Below, piece by piece: positions 16,721 through 25,959 of a stretch of DNA of 64,000 nucleotides. A model generated the notes under the pieces. It saw only the letters and a list, made by a program, of their open reading frames with translations, did no database searches and was not told the DNA's origin. The position numbers and the translations under genes are program-made. Source of the DNA: Phycisphaerae bacterium. Its GTDB lineage: Bacteria; Planctomycetota; Phycisphaerae; SM23-33. The stretch covers positions 52,748 through 116,747 of the forward strand of contig DRGC01000062.1 of NCBI GenBank assembly GCA_011050235.1. The letters run 5' to 3'. The stretch's first letter is position 1, and the number at the start of each line of letters is the position of its first letter.

Positions 16721-17815
16721 TCATGGCAGCAGGGCCCGCAGGCTGCTGCGGACGTCGCGGGCTGTGATGTCGTCGTAGATCTCGACGTGGCCGACCTTGC
16801 TGGGCAGGACCATGCGGACCTTCCCGGCGCGGGTTTTCTTGTCGTGCTGCATGATCCGCCAGATGTCGTCGGGGCCGAGGGCGTCGCAGGTCACGGGCAG
16901 GCCCAGCCGCTCGAGCACGGCCGTGATCGGGTCGGCGTCGGCGGCCGGGAGCAGCTTTCGCTCGACGGCCATGCGGCAGGCGGCGACCATGCCCAGCGAG
17001 ACGGCGCGGCCGTGGGGGATCGCGTCGTAGCCGACCAGCACCTCGATCGCATGGCCGATAGTGTGGCCGAAGTTCAGGTGCGCCCGCTGGTCGGACTCTC
17101 GCTCGTCGGCCGAGACCACGGCCGCCTTGATCGCCACGTTGCGGGCGATCAGTTCGATCATCGTGTCGCTACCGCAGGCAAGAATATCGTCAGCGTTCTC
17201 GCTGATAAACGCCAGCAGGCCCGCATCGCGGATCACGCCGTGTTTGACGCACTCGGCCAGGCCGCTGCTGAGTTGCTCGCGCGGCAGCGAGGTAAGCGTT
17301 TCCACGTCGATCAGCACCGCCTTGGGCTGGTAGAAGGCCCCGATCAGATTCTTGCCCGTCGGATGATCGACCGCCGTCTTGCCGCCCACGGAGGCATCGA
17401 CGTCGGCCAGCAGCGTGGTGGGGCACTGGACCCACCGCATCCCCCGCAGGGCCGTCGCCGCCACGAAGCCGGCCAGATCGCCCGTCACGCCGCCGCCGAG
17501 AGCGACGATCACGCTCTGGCGGTCGATGGCCGGGCTGAGGGAGAACAGGTCATCCATCAGCTCGCCGTAGGTCGCCAGCGTCTTGCTGGCCTCGCCGGCG
17601 GGAAAACTCAGAGACCCCACCGTCAGCCCCGCCGAACCCAGCAACTGCATCACGCGGGGGCCGTGCAATTGTCCCACGGTTGTGTCGCTGATGACGACGA
17701 CTGAGCTGACCTCGCCCAACTCGGTGATGGTCCGGCCCAGTTCGCTCAGCACCCCCGCCCCCACGCGGACGTCGTAGCTGCGCTGGCCGAGCGCGACGGT
17801 GATCGTCTTATCCAT
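16721..17815 (-). CDS. aroB: 3-dehydroquinate synthase
   Basis: 364 residues, a normal length. It makes the second shikimate intermediate from DAHP using NAD and a divalent metal. It shows the NAD-binding VIALGGGVTGDLAGF, TTLLADVDASVGGKTAVDHP, KNLIGAFYQP and the metal-ligand segments LAECVKHGVI and LNFGHTIGHAIE. It overlaps the upstream membrane-protein gene by 8 bases and precedes pyrD by 15, so the three are probably co-transcribed. Confidence 0.96.
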   Translation of the reverse strand: MDKTITVALGQRSYDVRVGAGVLSELGRTITELGEVSSVVVISDTTVGQLHGPRVMQLLGSAGLTVGSLSFPAGEASKTLATYGELMDDLFSLSPAIDRQSVIVALGGGVTGDLAGFVAATALRGMRWVQCPTTLLADVDASVGGKTAVDHPTGKNLIGAFYQPKAVLIDVETLTSLPREQLSSGLAECVKHGVIRDAGLLAFISENADDILACGSDTMIELIARNVAIKAAVVSADERESDQRAHLNFGHTIGHAIEVLVGYDAIPHGRAVSLGMVAACRMAVERKLLPAADADPITAVLERLGLPVTCDALGPDDIWRIMQHDKKTRAGKVRMVLPSKVGHVEIYDDITARDVRSSLRALLP

Positions 17816-18881
17816 TGGCCTGTTCCTGGGCTCGCTGACGTCGGTACGCCTCGGCGGCGGCCGTCACGGCCGGGTCGATGGCGTCCGACGCGTCGTCCAT
17901 CTGATCGTCGGAGTCGCTATCGGTATCCTGATCCCGAAGCGGGCGGTACTGGCTTGGCAGGCGCCGGAACGGTTGGCCCATCCTACGGCGCACTCGGCTC
18001 ACGCGGCGCATCATGTAGAAGACCAGTCCCAGCAGCGCCAGCCCGCCGATCAGCATGCCCCACGCTCCGGAGCTGTAACGGCCGGGATTGATGGTCCACC
18101 CAGCCTTGCGGCCAAACTGCCACGCCAGCACGACCGGATAGGAGCGCATCGTGGGGTTGAGTGTGATCGTCCCTTTGCCGGCGTCTCGCCGGGTGCGTTC
18201 CTCGGTGTCGCGGTCCTCGGCCTGCCAGACCTTGTAGAAAACGCCCGCCAGGTCGACCTTGGGCACCTTGCGGTGGTACTGGAGCTCGCCGTCGACATTG
18301 TGGCTGGGCTTGGGCAGCGCGCCGGCGGCGAATGGATCGACGACCGAGAATATCCGCAGCACCTGGCTGCGAGGGTCCGAGCCGTCCGCGTCGGTGACAT
18401 CCATGCGCCAGACTTTCTTGCCCTGCGGCCAGTCGCGCGTTGCTCCGATCTCCCCGGGCACCCCGGCCGTCAGTTCCTGAACATACCAGACGTACACGGT
18501 CAGCCGGACCGGCTGGGCCGACCAACGATCGGCGGACTTGACCAGATTGCGAAAGGACGGCCGGTCCAGCGACATGAACTCGTCATTGGACAGGGCCGGC
18601 AGGGCGGCCACCTTGGCAAGCATCATGGTTAGCGCACTGTCGCTGAGCTGCGTGGTCCGGCTCTGCGCGACGATCAGCGAACTGCGCTCGGCCTTGGTCA
18701 GCGTCAAGATGCGCTCGACCTGATCGAGGGCGGGTCCGGCCGGGGCAGTGGTCGGATCTTCGGCTGCAGCCGGGGCAGGCGGCGCGATCAGCAATATCGC
18801 CATCAGGGCCCCAACGGCCACCGAGCCCCACACAACCTTGGAAAGGAAACGCGGCATCATGTGGGCCATTCTAATCCTCAT
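17808..18881 (-). CDS. Hypothetical membrane-anchored protein
   Basis: Up to 357 residues. A signal peptide (VAVGALMAILLIAPPAPAAA) precedes an alpha/beta-looking extracytoplasmic domain of about 220 residues. One C-terminal membrane helix follows (AWGMLIGGLALLGLVFYMM), then a basic stop-transfer segment (RRVSRVRRRMG) and an acidic tail (DTDSDSDDQMDD). I do not recognise the domain. ATGs at 18881, 18869, 18860 and 18857 are all possible. A strong promoter-like pair covers the first, so 18860 or 18857 may be the real start. Coupling to aroB by overlap says only that they are expressed together. Confidence 0.7.
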   Translation of the reverse strand: MRIRMAHMMPRFLSKVVWGSVAVGALMAILLIAPPAPAAAEDPTTAPAGPALDQVERILTLTKAERSSLIVAQSRTTQLSDSALTMMLAKVAALPALSNDEFMSLDRPSFRNLVKSADRWSAQPVRLTVYVWYVQELTAGVPGEIGATRDWPQGKKVWRMDVTDADGSDPRSQVLRIFSVVDPFAAGALPKPSHNVDGELQYHRKVPKVDLAGVFYKVWQAEDRDTEERTRRDAGKGTITLNPTMRSYPVVLAWQFGRKAGWTINPGRYSSGAWGMLIGGLALLGLVFYMMRRVSRVRRRMGQPFRRLPSQYRPLRDQDTDSDSDDQMDDASDAIDPAVTAAAEAYRRQRAQEQANG

Positions 18882-18897
18882 CTATCGAGCCTGTCAA
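18868..18897 (-). promoter_or_regulatory. Candidate sigma-70 promoter of the membrane protein-aroB-pyrD operon
   Basis: In reverse, TTGACA (18897-18892), an 18-base spacer, then TAGAAT (18873-18868). Initiation about 7 bases later would fall at the ATG 18860, implying a nearly leaderless message, or else a different promoter is used. Confidence 0.45.
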
Positions 18898-18986
18898 AAC
18901 CCACGGTCAATCGCCAGTGGGGTCCCATCATAATGGATTAGACGTGCCAAGGCTGCGAAGGTTCCCGCCGCGCGCTGCCGGCGACG

Positions 18987-19646
18987 TCAGCCGACGATCA
19001 GCCAGTACGTGACCGGGTCGATCACCCGAGAGAACAGCATCCTCAGCGGGCTGGGAATCTTGGGCGACAGCATCGGCGCGATCAGCAGGCCCAGCAAGAT
19101 GTACCGGCCGAAGTGGACCTGCCAGTGCATGAAATCCTGCTGATGCCGCCGCGGCAGCAGTTCGCGAACGATGTGGTGGCCGTCCAGTGGGAACAGCGGC
19201 AGCAGGTTGAACACAACCAGCACGAGGTTGATTCGCAGCGTCAGCAGCATCATCACGGCTACGGTATCACCGTGGGGCAGGCGGTCCATCGCCCCCCTTA
19301 CGATCAACACACGCAGCACAAGGCCCAGCAGGACTGCAAAACCAACATTGTTCAGCACCCCGGCCAGGGAGACGGCTATTTCGCCCCATCGCGGCGGGTG
19401 CAGGTTGGCCCGGTTGACCGGGACGGGCTTGGCCCAGCCAAACCCGACCAGCAAGATCATCACTGTCCCCATGAAGTCCAGGTGACGAAGAGGGTTAAGG
19501 CTCAGGCGGCCCATATCTCGGGCCGTCGGATCGCCAAAGGCCAGCGCCATTCGCGCGTGGCCGTATTCGTGGATCGTCAGGCTGAACAGCAGCCCCGGCG
19601 CCAGCAGGAGCATGAGCTCGGGGTCGGCTAGTAGCATCGCCAGCAT
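18987..19646 (-). CDS. Site-2 protease family (M50) intramembrane metalloprotease homologue
   Basis: 219 residues, mostly membrane helices. The zinc motif is HEYGH near residue 27 (SLTIHEYGHARMALAFGD). The third ligand Asp lies in NLLPLFPLDGHHIV. The motif order and spacing fit the compact M50 group (SpoIVFB/Rv-type) without a PDZ domain. Such proteins cut membrane-bound substrates, often to release regulators. Divergent from the kds operon. The substrate is unknown. Confidence 0.85.
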   Translation of the reverse strand: MLAMLLADPELMLLLAPGLLFSLTIHEYGHARMALAFGDPTARDMGRLSLNPLRHLDFMGTVMILLVGFGWAKPVPVNRANLHPPRWGEIAVSLAGVLNNVGFAVLLGLVLRVLIVRGAMDRLPHGDTVAVMMLLTLRINLVLVVFNLLPLFPLDGHHIVRELLPRRHQQDFMHWQVHFGRYILLGLLIAPMLSPKIPSPLRMLFSRVIDPVTYWLIVG

Positions 19647-19662
19647 GGGGCGTCCCTTTTAC

Positions 19663-19691
19663 TTGACCCCCCCAGCCCGGGCAAGCATAAT
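19663..19691 (+). promoter_or_regulatory. Sigma-70 promoter of the kdsD-kdsC-lptC-like operon
   Basis: TTGACC (19663-19668), a 17-base spacer, CATAAT (19686-19691): five of six matches in each box at ideal spacing, about 50 bases before the kdsD start. The best promoter on the + strand in the window after that of ssrA. Confidence 0.65.
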
Positions 19692-19742
19692 GCCCGGTCG
19701 CAGTAAACCAATGTTCGCAGCGGCGGGGGGGACGGCGAGCCC

Positions 19743-20792
19743 ATGGGCGAATCGACCTCATTGCATCACATAAAAGGTTGTGGACCGCAGGAGATGACCA
19801 AGCCGGCAGCAAAACTTGAATTGGCCCGCCGTGTTCTGCAGGCCGAGGGAGAGGCGATATCGGGCCTGGCCGATCGCGTGGACGCCTCGTTCGCCGAGGC
19901 GGCGGAGATGATCTTCCGTTGCCCGGGCAATGTGGTGCTCACGGGCATCGGCAAGGCGGGCCTGATCGCCGGGAAGATATCGGCCACCTTCGCCTCCACG
20001 GGAACGCCCAGCATTTTTCTGCATCCGGTCGAGGCCCTCCATGGCGACCTGGGCCGCCTCAGCCGGGGGGACGTGGTGGTGGCCCTGTCCCACAGCGGCG
20101 CGACGGATGAACTGGTCCGCCTGCTCGACCACCTGCGGGCCCGTGGGGCGTCGCTGGTGGCTTTGACGGGGGAGATCGACTCGCCACTGGGCCGTCACGC
20201 CGACATCGCCATCTCCTACGGGCAGGTGGAGGAGGCCTGCCCGCACGGGTTGGCCCCGACGGTCAGCACGTCGTGCATGCTGGCGTTGGGCGATGCGCTG
20301 GCCCTGACCGTTATGGAAATGCGCCGGTTCAACCCGGAAGATTTCGCCGCCTTTCACCCCGCCGGGGCGTTGGGGCGGCGGATCCTGAAAGTGCACGAGG
20401 TCATGACGTTCCGCCCGGGCGAGCATTTGAGCCTCATCAGCGACGGCCTGGCCCTGGGCGAGGCCCTCGCCGAAGGCGAAAAGGCGGGCCGCCGCTCCGG
20501 TGCGATACTGCTGATCGACGGCGAAGGCCGCCTCAGCGGGATCCTGACCGATGCCGATGTCCGCCGGCTGGTCGCCGGGGGAAGGCTGGACTCGGCCAGC
20601 CCGGTCGCCGACGTGATGACTCGCGGTCCGAAGTGCATTCACCGCGACGCCCTGGCGGCCGAGGCGCTGGCGATTCTCAACGCCAACCGCATCGACGAGT
20701 TGCCCGTGGTCGACGACACGGGTCGGCCCGTCGGCATCATCGACGTTCAGGACCTGCTGGGGATCAAGACGGTAAGTAATGGCGGCGGCTGA
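19743..20792 (+). CDS. kdsD: D-arabinose 5-phosphate isomerase
   Basis: Converts ribulose-5-phosphate to arabinose-5-phosphate, the first dedicated step to KDO. A SIS domain (about residues 45-190) carries VVLTGIGKAGLIAGKISATF, TPSIFLHPVEALHGDLG and ALSHSGATDELVRLL. Two CBS domains follow (VMTFRPGEHLSL to GILTDADVRRL, and VMTRGPKCIH to VGIIDVQDLLG). An in-frame ATG at 19794 would give 332 residues, closer to the usual ~328, but its AGGAG lies directly against it. kdsC overlaps its end. Confidence 0.95.
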   Translation: MGESTSLHHIKGCGPQEMTKPAAKLELARRVLQAEGEAISGLADRVDASFAEAAEMIFRCPGNVVLTGIGKAGLIAGKISATFASTGTPSIFLHPVEALHGDLGRLSRGDVVVALSHSGATDELVRLLDHLRARGASLVALTGEIDSPLGRHADIAISYGQVEEACPHGLAPTVSTSCMLALGDALALTVMEMRRFNPEDFAAFHPAGALGRRILKVHEVMTFRPGEHLSLISDGLALGEALAEGEKAGRRSGAILLIDGEGRLSGILTDADVRRLVAGGRLDSASPVADVMTRGPKCIHRDALAAEALAILNANRIDELPVVDDTGRPVGIIDVQDLLGIKTVSNGGG

Positions 20793-21306
20793 TTACAAGA
20801 CCATCGACCTGCTCGTGCTCGACGTCGACGGCGTGCTGACCGACGGGCGCATTATTCTCGGCCCCGACGGGGAGGAGACGAAGGTGTTCAACGTCCGCGA
20901 TGGCTGGGGCATGCGGGCGTGGCGGCGGTCCGGGCGGACGTTAGCGATTATTACGGGCCGATCGTCGCCGGCGGTGGCCCAGCGCGGGGACGAGCTGGGC
21001 GTCGAGATTGTCCGCCAGGGCGCCAAGCGGAAGCTGCCCGTTTACCGCCAGGTGCTGGCGGAGTTGGGCGTCCCCGCCGAGCGGACGGCCGTGATGGGCG
21101 ACGACCTGACCGACCTGCCGCTGATGCGGGCGAGCGGCCTGGCCATCGCGCCGGCCGACGCGGTCGACGAGGTCCGCCAGGCCGCCGACGTCGTCACCGA
21201 GCGCGGCGGCGGGGCGGGATGTGTTCGTGAACTGATCGAATTGATCTTAAAGGCCGTCGGAGACTGGCCCGCCGTGACGGCCCGCTACGACGACGAAACG
21301 CTATGA
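20779..21306 (+). CDS. kdsC: KDO-8-phosphate phosphatase (HAD family)
   Basis: 175 residues. It removes phosphate from KDO-8-P. The HAD motif I is LDVDGVLTDG with nucleophile Asp15 and general acid Asp17. Motif II is ITGR, and the GDDLTDLPLM motif binds Mg2+. There is no cap domain, as expected for the tetrameric KdsC class. It overlaps kdsD by 14 bases and the next gene by 4 (ATGA), so the three are coupled. Confidence 0.95.
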   Translation: MAAADYKTIDLLVLDVDGVLTDGRIILGPDGEETKVFNVRDGWGMRAWRRSGRTLAIITGRSSPAVAQRGDELGVEIVRQGAKRKLPVYRQVLAELGVPAERTAVMGDDLTDLPLMRASGLAIAPADAVDEVRQAADVVTERGGGAGCVRELIELILKAVGDWPAVTARYDDETL

Positions 21307-24300
21307 GACGGCAATTTCTAATCCTGATTGTTGGCTTCGTGACGATATTCGCGGTGCTTTACGGCATCTCCAAGCTGTCCACTCCGGTGACATACGAGAC
21401 CAAGGAGATCGACGAACGCGTCCACGCGCTCCGGGAAGGGGCGCGTCGGGAACCTCAAGGGTTGGCCCAGGCGTCCTACGGCGAGCGACTGGACGTTGTG
21501 ATCCGTGACGAACAGAGCGGCCAGTTGAAGGAAATCTACTTCGCCCGAAGCTGGAACAAGCTTGACGACGGCACGTACGAGGCGATCCAACCGTGCGTCG
21601 AGATGCGCCAGCCCAATGGCCAGCGAGTCTACATCCACGCCGACCGCGGCATCGCCAAGGTGGAGGCGATCACCGGCGGCGGGCAGAACATCCGCGGCGG
21701 CCAAATGATCGGCGGCGTGCGCATCTATCTGGACCGCGCCACCAAGGGCGATCGGCCAACCTTCGCCGACATGACACCCGAGGACAACCCCGCCGAGGTT
21801 TTCGAGAAACTGGACGAGCGCCGCGAGGACATGATTCGCATCTGGGCTGACGAGTTGACCTTCAGCATGGACCCGCCGGAGATTTACACACCCGGGCGGG
21901 TGACGGTCTGGTCCGCTGAGGCTGACCTGGTCGGCGAGGGACTGTCGCTTCGGTGGGACGAGGAACCTCGCGAACTGCGAACACTGCGGATCGAGCGCGG
22001 GCAGATGATCGCCATCTACAGCGTTCCCGAAGATGTCAACCTGCTGGGCATGCCGGGCAGCGAAGAGGCCGCCTCAGCCCCGGCTGAGGCCGCCGACGCC
22101 GCCCCGGCTGAGCCCCCCCCCCCTCCGGCCGAGGCGCCGACCGACGAAACCGAGATCGCCTCGGCGACACAACCGACCCCACAACCTGTCGACCTCGACG
22201 CCACCGTGGCCGCCGCTCCGACGGGTGCCGTGACACCCGAGCCGGTCGCGACGACGGCACCGGCGATGGCAACAGCCGAGATGACGCCAGTAAAGAATAT
22301 CTATCTCGCTGAATTTCACGATCAGGTCCACGTTGACAGCGGCGGGCGGCAAATGCGGGGCGCCGACATGCTGAGCCTGCAGTTCGAATGGGGGAAAAAG
22401 GCCCGCAAGGGCCTGCGAGATCGGCGCCCCCCGACTGCGGCGCGCAAAGATGCCGGCCAACCCCCGTCCGGCGACGAGGCGCCCCCCGAAGATGCCGCCG
22501 AACCCCCGTCCGGCGACGAGACGCCCCCCGAAGACGCCGCCCAACCCCCATCCGGCGACGAAGCGCCCCCCGAAGACGCCGCCCAACCCTCGTCCGGCGA
22601 CGAGCCGCCCCCGTCCGACTCACCCAAGGATCCGATCGATCCGGTTGTGGTCACTTGGCGGGGCCCCCTGATCTTTCGCCCGATCGGCTACACGCCGACG
22701 CCCTCGGATCGCAAGTACATCGTCAAGGCGACCGGCAACAAGATTCATCTGATTGACGGCGAGGCCGAGGTGACGTGTCGCGAACTGGTCTTTCATCTTC
22801 CCCAGCAGCAAGGCGAGTTGACCGGCGCGCCGGGCGACCCCACGCGAATGCTGATGGGCAGCGAGCAGGAGATTGTCTGCGCGAAAATCAGGTTCGACGT
22901 CCCGGCGGGCAAGGTGTTCCTGACCGGCCCCGGCCGAATCAGCCAGGCCCCGGACCTGACCACCACCACCCGACCGGCAGAGGATGAGGCCGACCCCACC
23001 GCCCAACTGGACGAGGCCGGCAGTATCATCTGGGGCGGCCGGATGGAAGCGAATATCGGTGAGCAGGAAAGAATTGACGCCGATGGAAAGAAGACGAAAC
23101 AGCAATACATTGAGGATGCGGTGTTCTTCGGCGACGTGGTCCTGTCGCAGGGGCCCTCGGATGCCGGCGAGGCAAGCGGCCGAGCGTCCGACGCTTCGGC
23201 CGACCAGCCGGGGGGTGACTTCGTCCAATGTGACGTGCTGAAGGTGTGGATGAAGGCCCAGCCGGACGGCAAGATCATTCCAGAAGTCGCCGTGGCTAAG
23301 GGAAACGTTTCGGGTCGCCAGGCCGGCAGCGATATTGAGGCGGGAGAGGTGAGGGTCTTCTTTGACTATGTGGAGACGCTCACGGCTGAGGGTCTGGTCG
23401 AGAAGCATCTCAAGCCATCCATCGTACAGGCCGAGCATGATGTGCGCATTATCGACCACCGCAACGATCAGACCATCGAGGCGACCGCCGACCTGGTCGA
23501 GAGCGACCTGAGGGACAAGACGGCGGTGCTGTATGGCCGTAAGAAGCACGCGGTGATTCGCCAGGACCAGAACACGTTGGCCGGTGACCTGATTCGGCTC
23601 GACCAGAATCGTCAGTCCGCGGTCGTCGAAGGCCCCGGCCGGATGCAGTTCGAGATCGAATCGGACATGGACGGCAACGAACTGGCCGACCCCAGGCCTG
23701 TGGACATCACCTGGGACGAGGGGATGGAATACTACGGCAAGACCAACGCCGCTGTGTTCACGGGCAATGTCCACCTCATCAGTCAATTCGAATCGATGGA
23801 CTGCCAGCAGATGCGGCTTCTGTTCGAGAAGGACGAATCCGCCGCCCCTGACGCCGAGGCCACCAGTCAGCCTGCCGAGGTCGCCAGCGGCCCGGAGGAG
23901 GACGTCGAAAGCGGCCGGGAGATGGGGCTGAATCTGGAGCATTACAGCCGCCGGAAACTGGCGACGATTACGGCCCATGGGGATGTCGTGCTGCGAAGCC
24001 GCGAAGAAGACGACGACGGGAAGCTGATGCGGCGGCTTCGGCTGACGGGCGAACAGCTTTTCTACGACGTCCGCGTCAACAAGCTCACCATGGTCCGAGC
24101 AGGCTCGATGATCGTCGAAGACTACCGCCCCGCCGATCAGGTCGCGGCCTCCGACAGCGAGACGCCCACGCAGCGCCCGAACCAGACGGGGTTCCGCTGG
24201 ACCCGGATCATGGTCCTCGATCAGGAATCGCGCAGCGTCGAGCTGCAGGGCGACGTCCGGATGGTCCACCGCAGCGGCAAGGAAGTGCTCCGCCTGGCGG

Positions 24301-24746
24301 GGATCGATGCGCCCGAGTGGGATCGCCTGATCGAGGGCCGGCGGACGTTGCTGCACTGTCAGCGGCTGGATGCGGCGTTCGGCCCGCCGGACGAGGACGA
24401 CGCCGCCGAGGCCGCCACCACAAGACGGGCCGACAAGTACGATGTGGGCCCGCGGCTGGGCCCGCTGGAGATCTTTATCGCTACCGGCGACGTGAACCTT
24501 TCGGACCGCCTGGAAGGCGGCACGATGCAGGTGCTGGGCCAGCGGCTGCGATACAATCGCCTCGACGGCACGGTGGTGGTGTGGGGCTTCAAGGAGACCA
24601 GCCCCATCGCCGATGCGATGCTGGTCTATGAATCCCAGGGCAAGCACTCGACGTTCTCCAACCCGGCGATGATCTTCACACTCGATGGCATGCGGGTCAA
24701 ACAGGTCCGCCTGCTCGACGACGTCTACGCCACGGGGACCCAATGA
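21303..24746 (+). CDS. Giant LptC/OstA-like LPS-transport protein
   Basis: 1147 residues, against about 190 for LptC. One N-terminal membrane helix (LILIVGFVTIFAVLYGI) is followed by a long beta-rich periplasmic region. Phrases recur that are typical of OstA/LptA-like jellyroll repeats: VYIHADRGIAKV, EATADLVESDL, VIRQDQNTLAGDLIRLDQNR, YYGKTNAAVFTGNVHLI and MQVLGQRLRYNRLDGTVVVWG. A Pro/Ala/Glu-rich linker (residues ~255-330) and a 14-residue tandem repeat (residue 386 on) split it. Its place after kdsD-kdsC equals lptC-lptA in E. coli. I infer it acts as a fused LptC plus LptA bridge, but homology was judged by eye. Confidence 0.75.
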   Translation: MRRQFLILIVGFVTIFAVLYGISKLSTPVTYETKEIDERVHALREGARREPQGLAQASYGERLDVVIRDEQSGQLKEIYFARSWNKLDDGTYEAIQPCVEMRQPNGQRVYIHADRGIAKVEAITGGGQNIRGGQMIGGVRIYLDRATKGDRPTFADMTPEDNPAEVFEKLDERREDMIRIWADELTFSMDPPEIYTPGRVTVWSAEADLVGEGLSLRWDEEPRELRTLRIERGQMIAIYSVPEDVNLLGMPGSEEAASAPAEAADAAPAEPPPPPAEAPTDETEIASATQPTPQPVDLDATVAAAPTGAVTPEPVATTAPAMATAEMTPVKNIYLAEFHDQVHVDSGGRQMRGADMLSLQFEWGKKARKGLRDRRPPTAARKDAGQPPSGDEAPPEDAAEPPSGDETPPEDAAQPPSGDEAPPEDAAQPSSGDEPPPSDSPKDPIDPVVVTWRGPLIFRPIGYTPTPSDRKYIVKATGNKIHLIDGEAEVTCRELVFHLPQQQGELTGAPGDPTRMLMGSEQEIVCAKIRFDVPAGKVFLTGPGRISQAPDLTTTTRPAEDEADPTAQLDEAGSIIWGGRMEANIGEQERIDADGKKTKQQYIEDAVFFGDVVLSQGPSDAGEASGRASDASADQPGGDFVQCDVLKVWMKAQPDGKIIPEVAVAKGNVSGRQAGSDIEAGEVRVFFDYVETLTAEGLVEKHLKPSIVQAEHDVRIIDHRNDQTIEATADLVESDLRDKTAVLYGRKKHAVIRQDQNTLAGDLIRLDQNRQSAVVEGPGRMQFEIESDMDGNELADPRPVDITWDEGMEYYGKTNAAVFTGNVHLISQFESMDCQQMRLLFEKDESAAPDAEATSQPAEVASGPEEDVESGREMGLNLEHYSRRKLATITAHGDVVLRSREEDDDGKLMRRLRLTGEQLFYDVRVNKLTMVRAGSMIVEDYRPADQVAASDSETPTQRPNQTGFRWTRIMVLDQESRSVELQGDVRMVHRSGKEVLRLAGIDAPEWDRLIEGRRTLLHCQRLDAAFGPPDEDDAAEAATTRRADKYDVGPRLGPLEIFIATGDVNLSDRLEGGTMQVLGQRLRYNRLDGTVVVWGFKETSPIADAMLVYESQGKHSTFSNPAMIFTLDGMRVKQVRLLDDVYATGTQ
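22458..22622 (+). repeat. 42-bp tandem repeat encoding QPPSGDEAPPEDAA
   Basis: Three in-frame 42-bp units start at 22458, 22500 and 22542. A partial, more divergent fourth follows (QPSSGDEPPPSD). The units differ by a few bases, mostly synonymous or Q/E and A/T changes. The encoded segment should be an extended acidic proline-rich linker in the LptC-like protein. Confidence 0.9.
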
Positions 24747-24835
24747 CGAAGCGCCCGGGCGGGCCGGCCGCGGAATCGCGCCGGCCTTGCCTTCTTGACA
24801 GGCTGCACCCAGAATAGACGCCGGAAGGGAGTTCC

Positions 24836-25945
24836 ATGGCACGACTTGCCGCAGCGCGGTCCAAAGATACCCACGCTCCGCGTCGCCGATCCCTGGCGCG
24901 CCGGCTGGCCCGTGAGAACGTCCAAGCGATGCTGCTGACCCGCCCGCAGGAGGTGGGCTATCTCTGCCCGTTCACCGGGGCCGGCGCCCTGCTGATCTCC
25001 GCGAAATGGGACGTGCTGATCACTGACAGCATCCACGCCGAACAAGCCCAGCGGGAGTGTCCGGGCCTCAACGTGCACGTCGGCGGCGGGAGCAAGTTTC
25101 TGGCAGGCCTGCTGAAGGGGCGCGGCATCCGCCGCGTGGGCGTCCACAGTGACCACGTGACGTTGTCGGCGTGGCTGCGGCTGCAGGATGACCTCGGCCC
25201 GCGGCGCGTGGTGGCCGTGGCCGATCTTGTGGGGGAACTTCGGCTGATCAAGGATGCCGGTGAGATCCGAACCATGGTCCGGGCGGTCAAGGCGGCCGAG
25301 GCGGCGCTGCGGGCGCTGCTGAGTCGCGGCCGCCGGGCATTCGTCGGGAGGAGCGAGCGGGAGGTGGCGGCTGAACTGGACTACCGCATGTCTCTGGCGG
25401 GGGCCGATCGGCCTGCGTTCGATACGGTCGTCGCGACCGGGGCCGCGGCGTCGCAGCCGCACCATCGCCCGTCGGGCCGCCGGATTCGCCGGGGCGAGGC
25501 GGTCCTGATCGACTGGGGCGCGAATGTGGCGGGCTATTGCAGCGACTTGACCCGGGTGATCTTCACGGGTAGAATTCCGCCCCAACTGGCAGAGATCTAT
25601 GAAGTTGTGCGACAGGCCCAGGCGGCTGGAGCCCGAGCGATTCGCCCGGGCGTTACGGCGAAGTCGGCCGACGCAGCCGCGAGAAAAGTGATCGAGCAGG
25701 CCGGCTACAAGGATAAGTTCATTCACAGTTTTGGCCACGGGTTGGGACGCGAGGTGCACGAAGCCCCGCCGATGGCCGCCGGCAATATCGCCCGGCTTCG
25801 GGCGGGGATGGTCGTCACCGTCGAGCCGGGCATCTACCTGCCGGGCGTCGGCGGGGTCCGGCTGGAAGACGACGTGGTGGTCACCAGCCGAGGCCGCCGG
25901 AAACTGAGTTCGCTGCCCACGGACATTAAGCAAATGACGCTTTAG
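24836..25945 (+). CDS. Xaa-Pro aminopeptidase/dipeptidase family (M24) peptidase
   Basis: 369 residues: an N-terminal creatinase-like domain (residues 15-150) and a pita-bread catalytic domain. The five dinuclear metal ligands are visible: two Asp in [17 protein letters not shown], His in [10 protein letters not shown], Glu in [10 protein letters not shown] and Glu in VRLEDDVVV. It would cleave N-terminal residues before proline in the cytoplasm. GGGAG lies before the ATG. Followed 14 bases later by accB, as often seen in other phyla (pepQ-like, then acc genes). No efp lies between them. Confidence 0.9.
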   Translation: MARLAAARSKDTHAPRRRSLARRLARENVQAMLLTRPQEVGYLCPFTGAGALLISAKWDVLITDSIHAEQAQRECPGLNVHVGGGSKFLAGLLKGRGIRRVGVHSDHVTLSAWLRLQDDLGPRRVVAVADLVGELRLIKDAGEIRTMVRAVKAAEAALRALLSRGRRAFVGRSEREVAAELDYRMSLAGADRPAFDTVVATGAAASQPHHRPSGRRIRRGEAVLIDWGANVAGYCSDLTRVIFTGRIPPQLAEIYEVVRQAQAAGARAIRPGVTAKSADAAARKVIEQAGYKDKFIHSFGHGLGREVHEAPPMAAGNIARLRAGMVVTVEPGIYLPGVGGVRLEDDVVVTSRGRRKLSSLPTDIKQMTL

Positions 25946-25959
25946 CGAGAGAGAGCATC

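Noticed and set aside
15803..17704. A 633-codon + strand frame across pyrD and aroB
   Set aside because: Both - strand genes have all family motifs; the + frame has none.
22620..24842. A 740-codon open frame opposite the LptC-like gene
   Set aside because: Antisense shadow: composition (His/Arg/Gln-rich) and lack of motifs are typical of the reverse of a GC-rich gene, and the + strand gene is supported by the 4-base overlap with kdsC.
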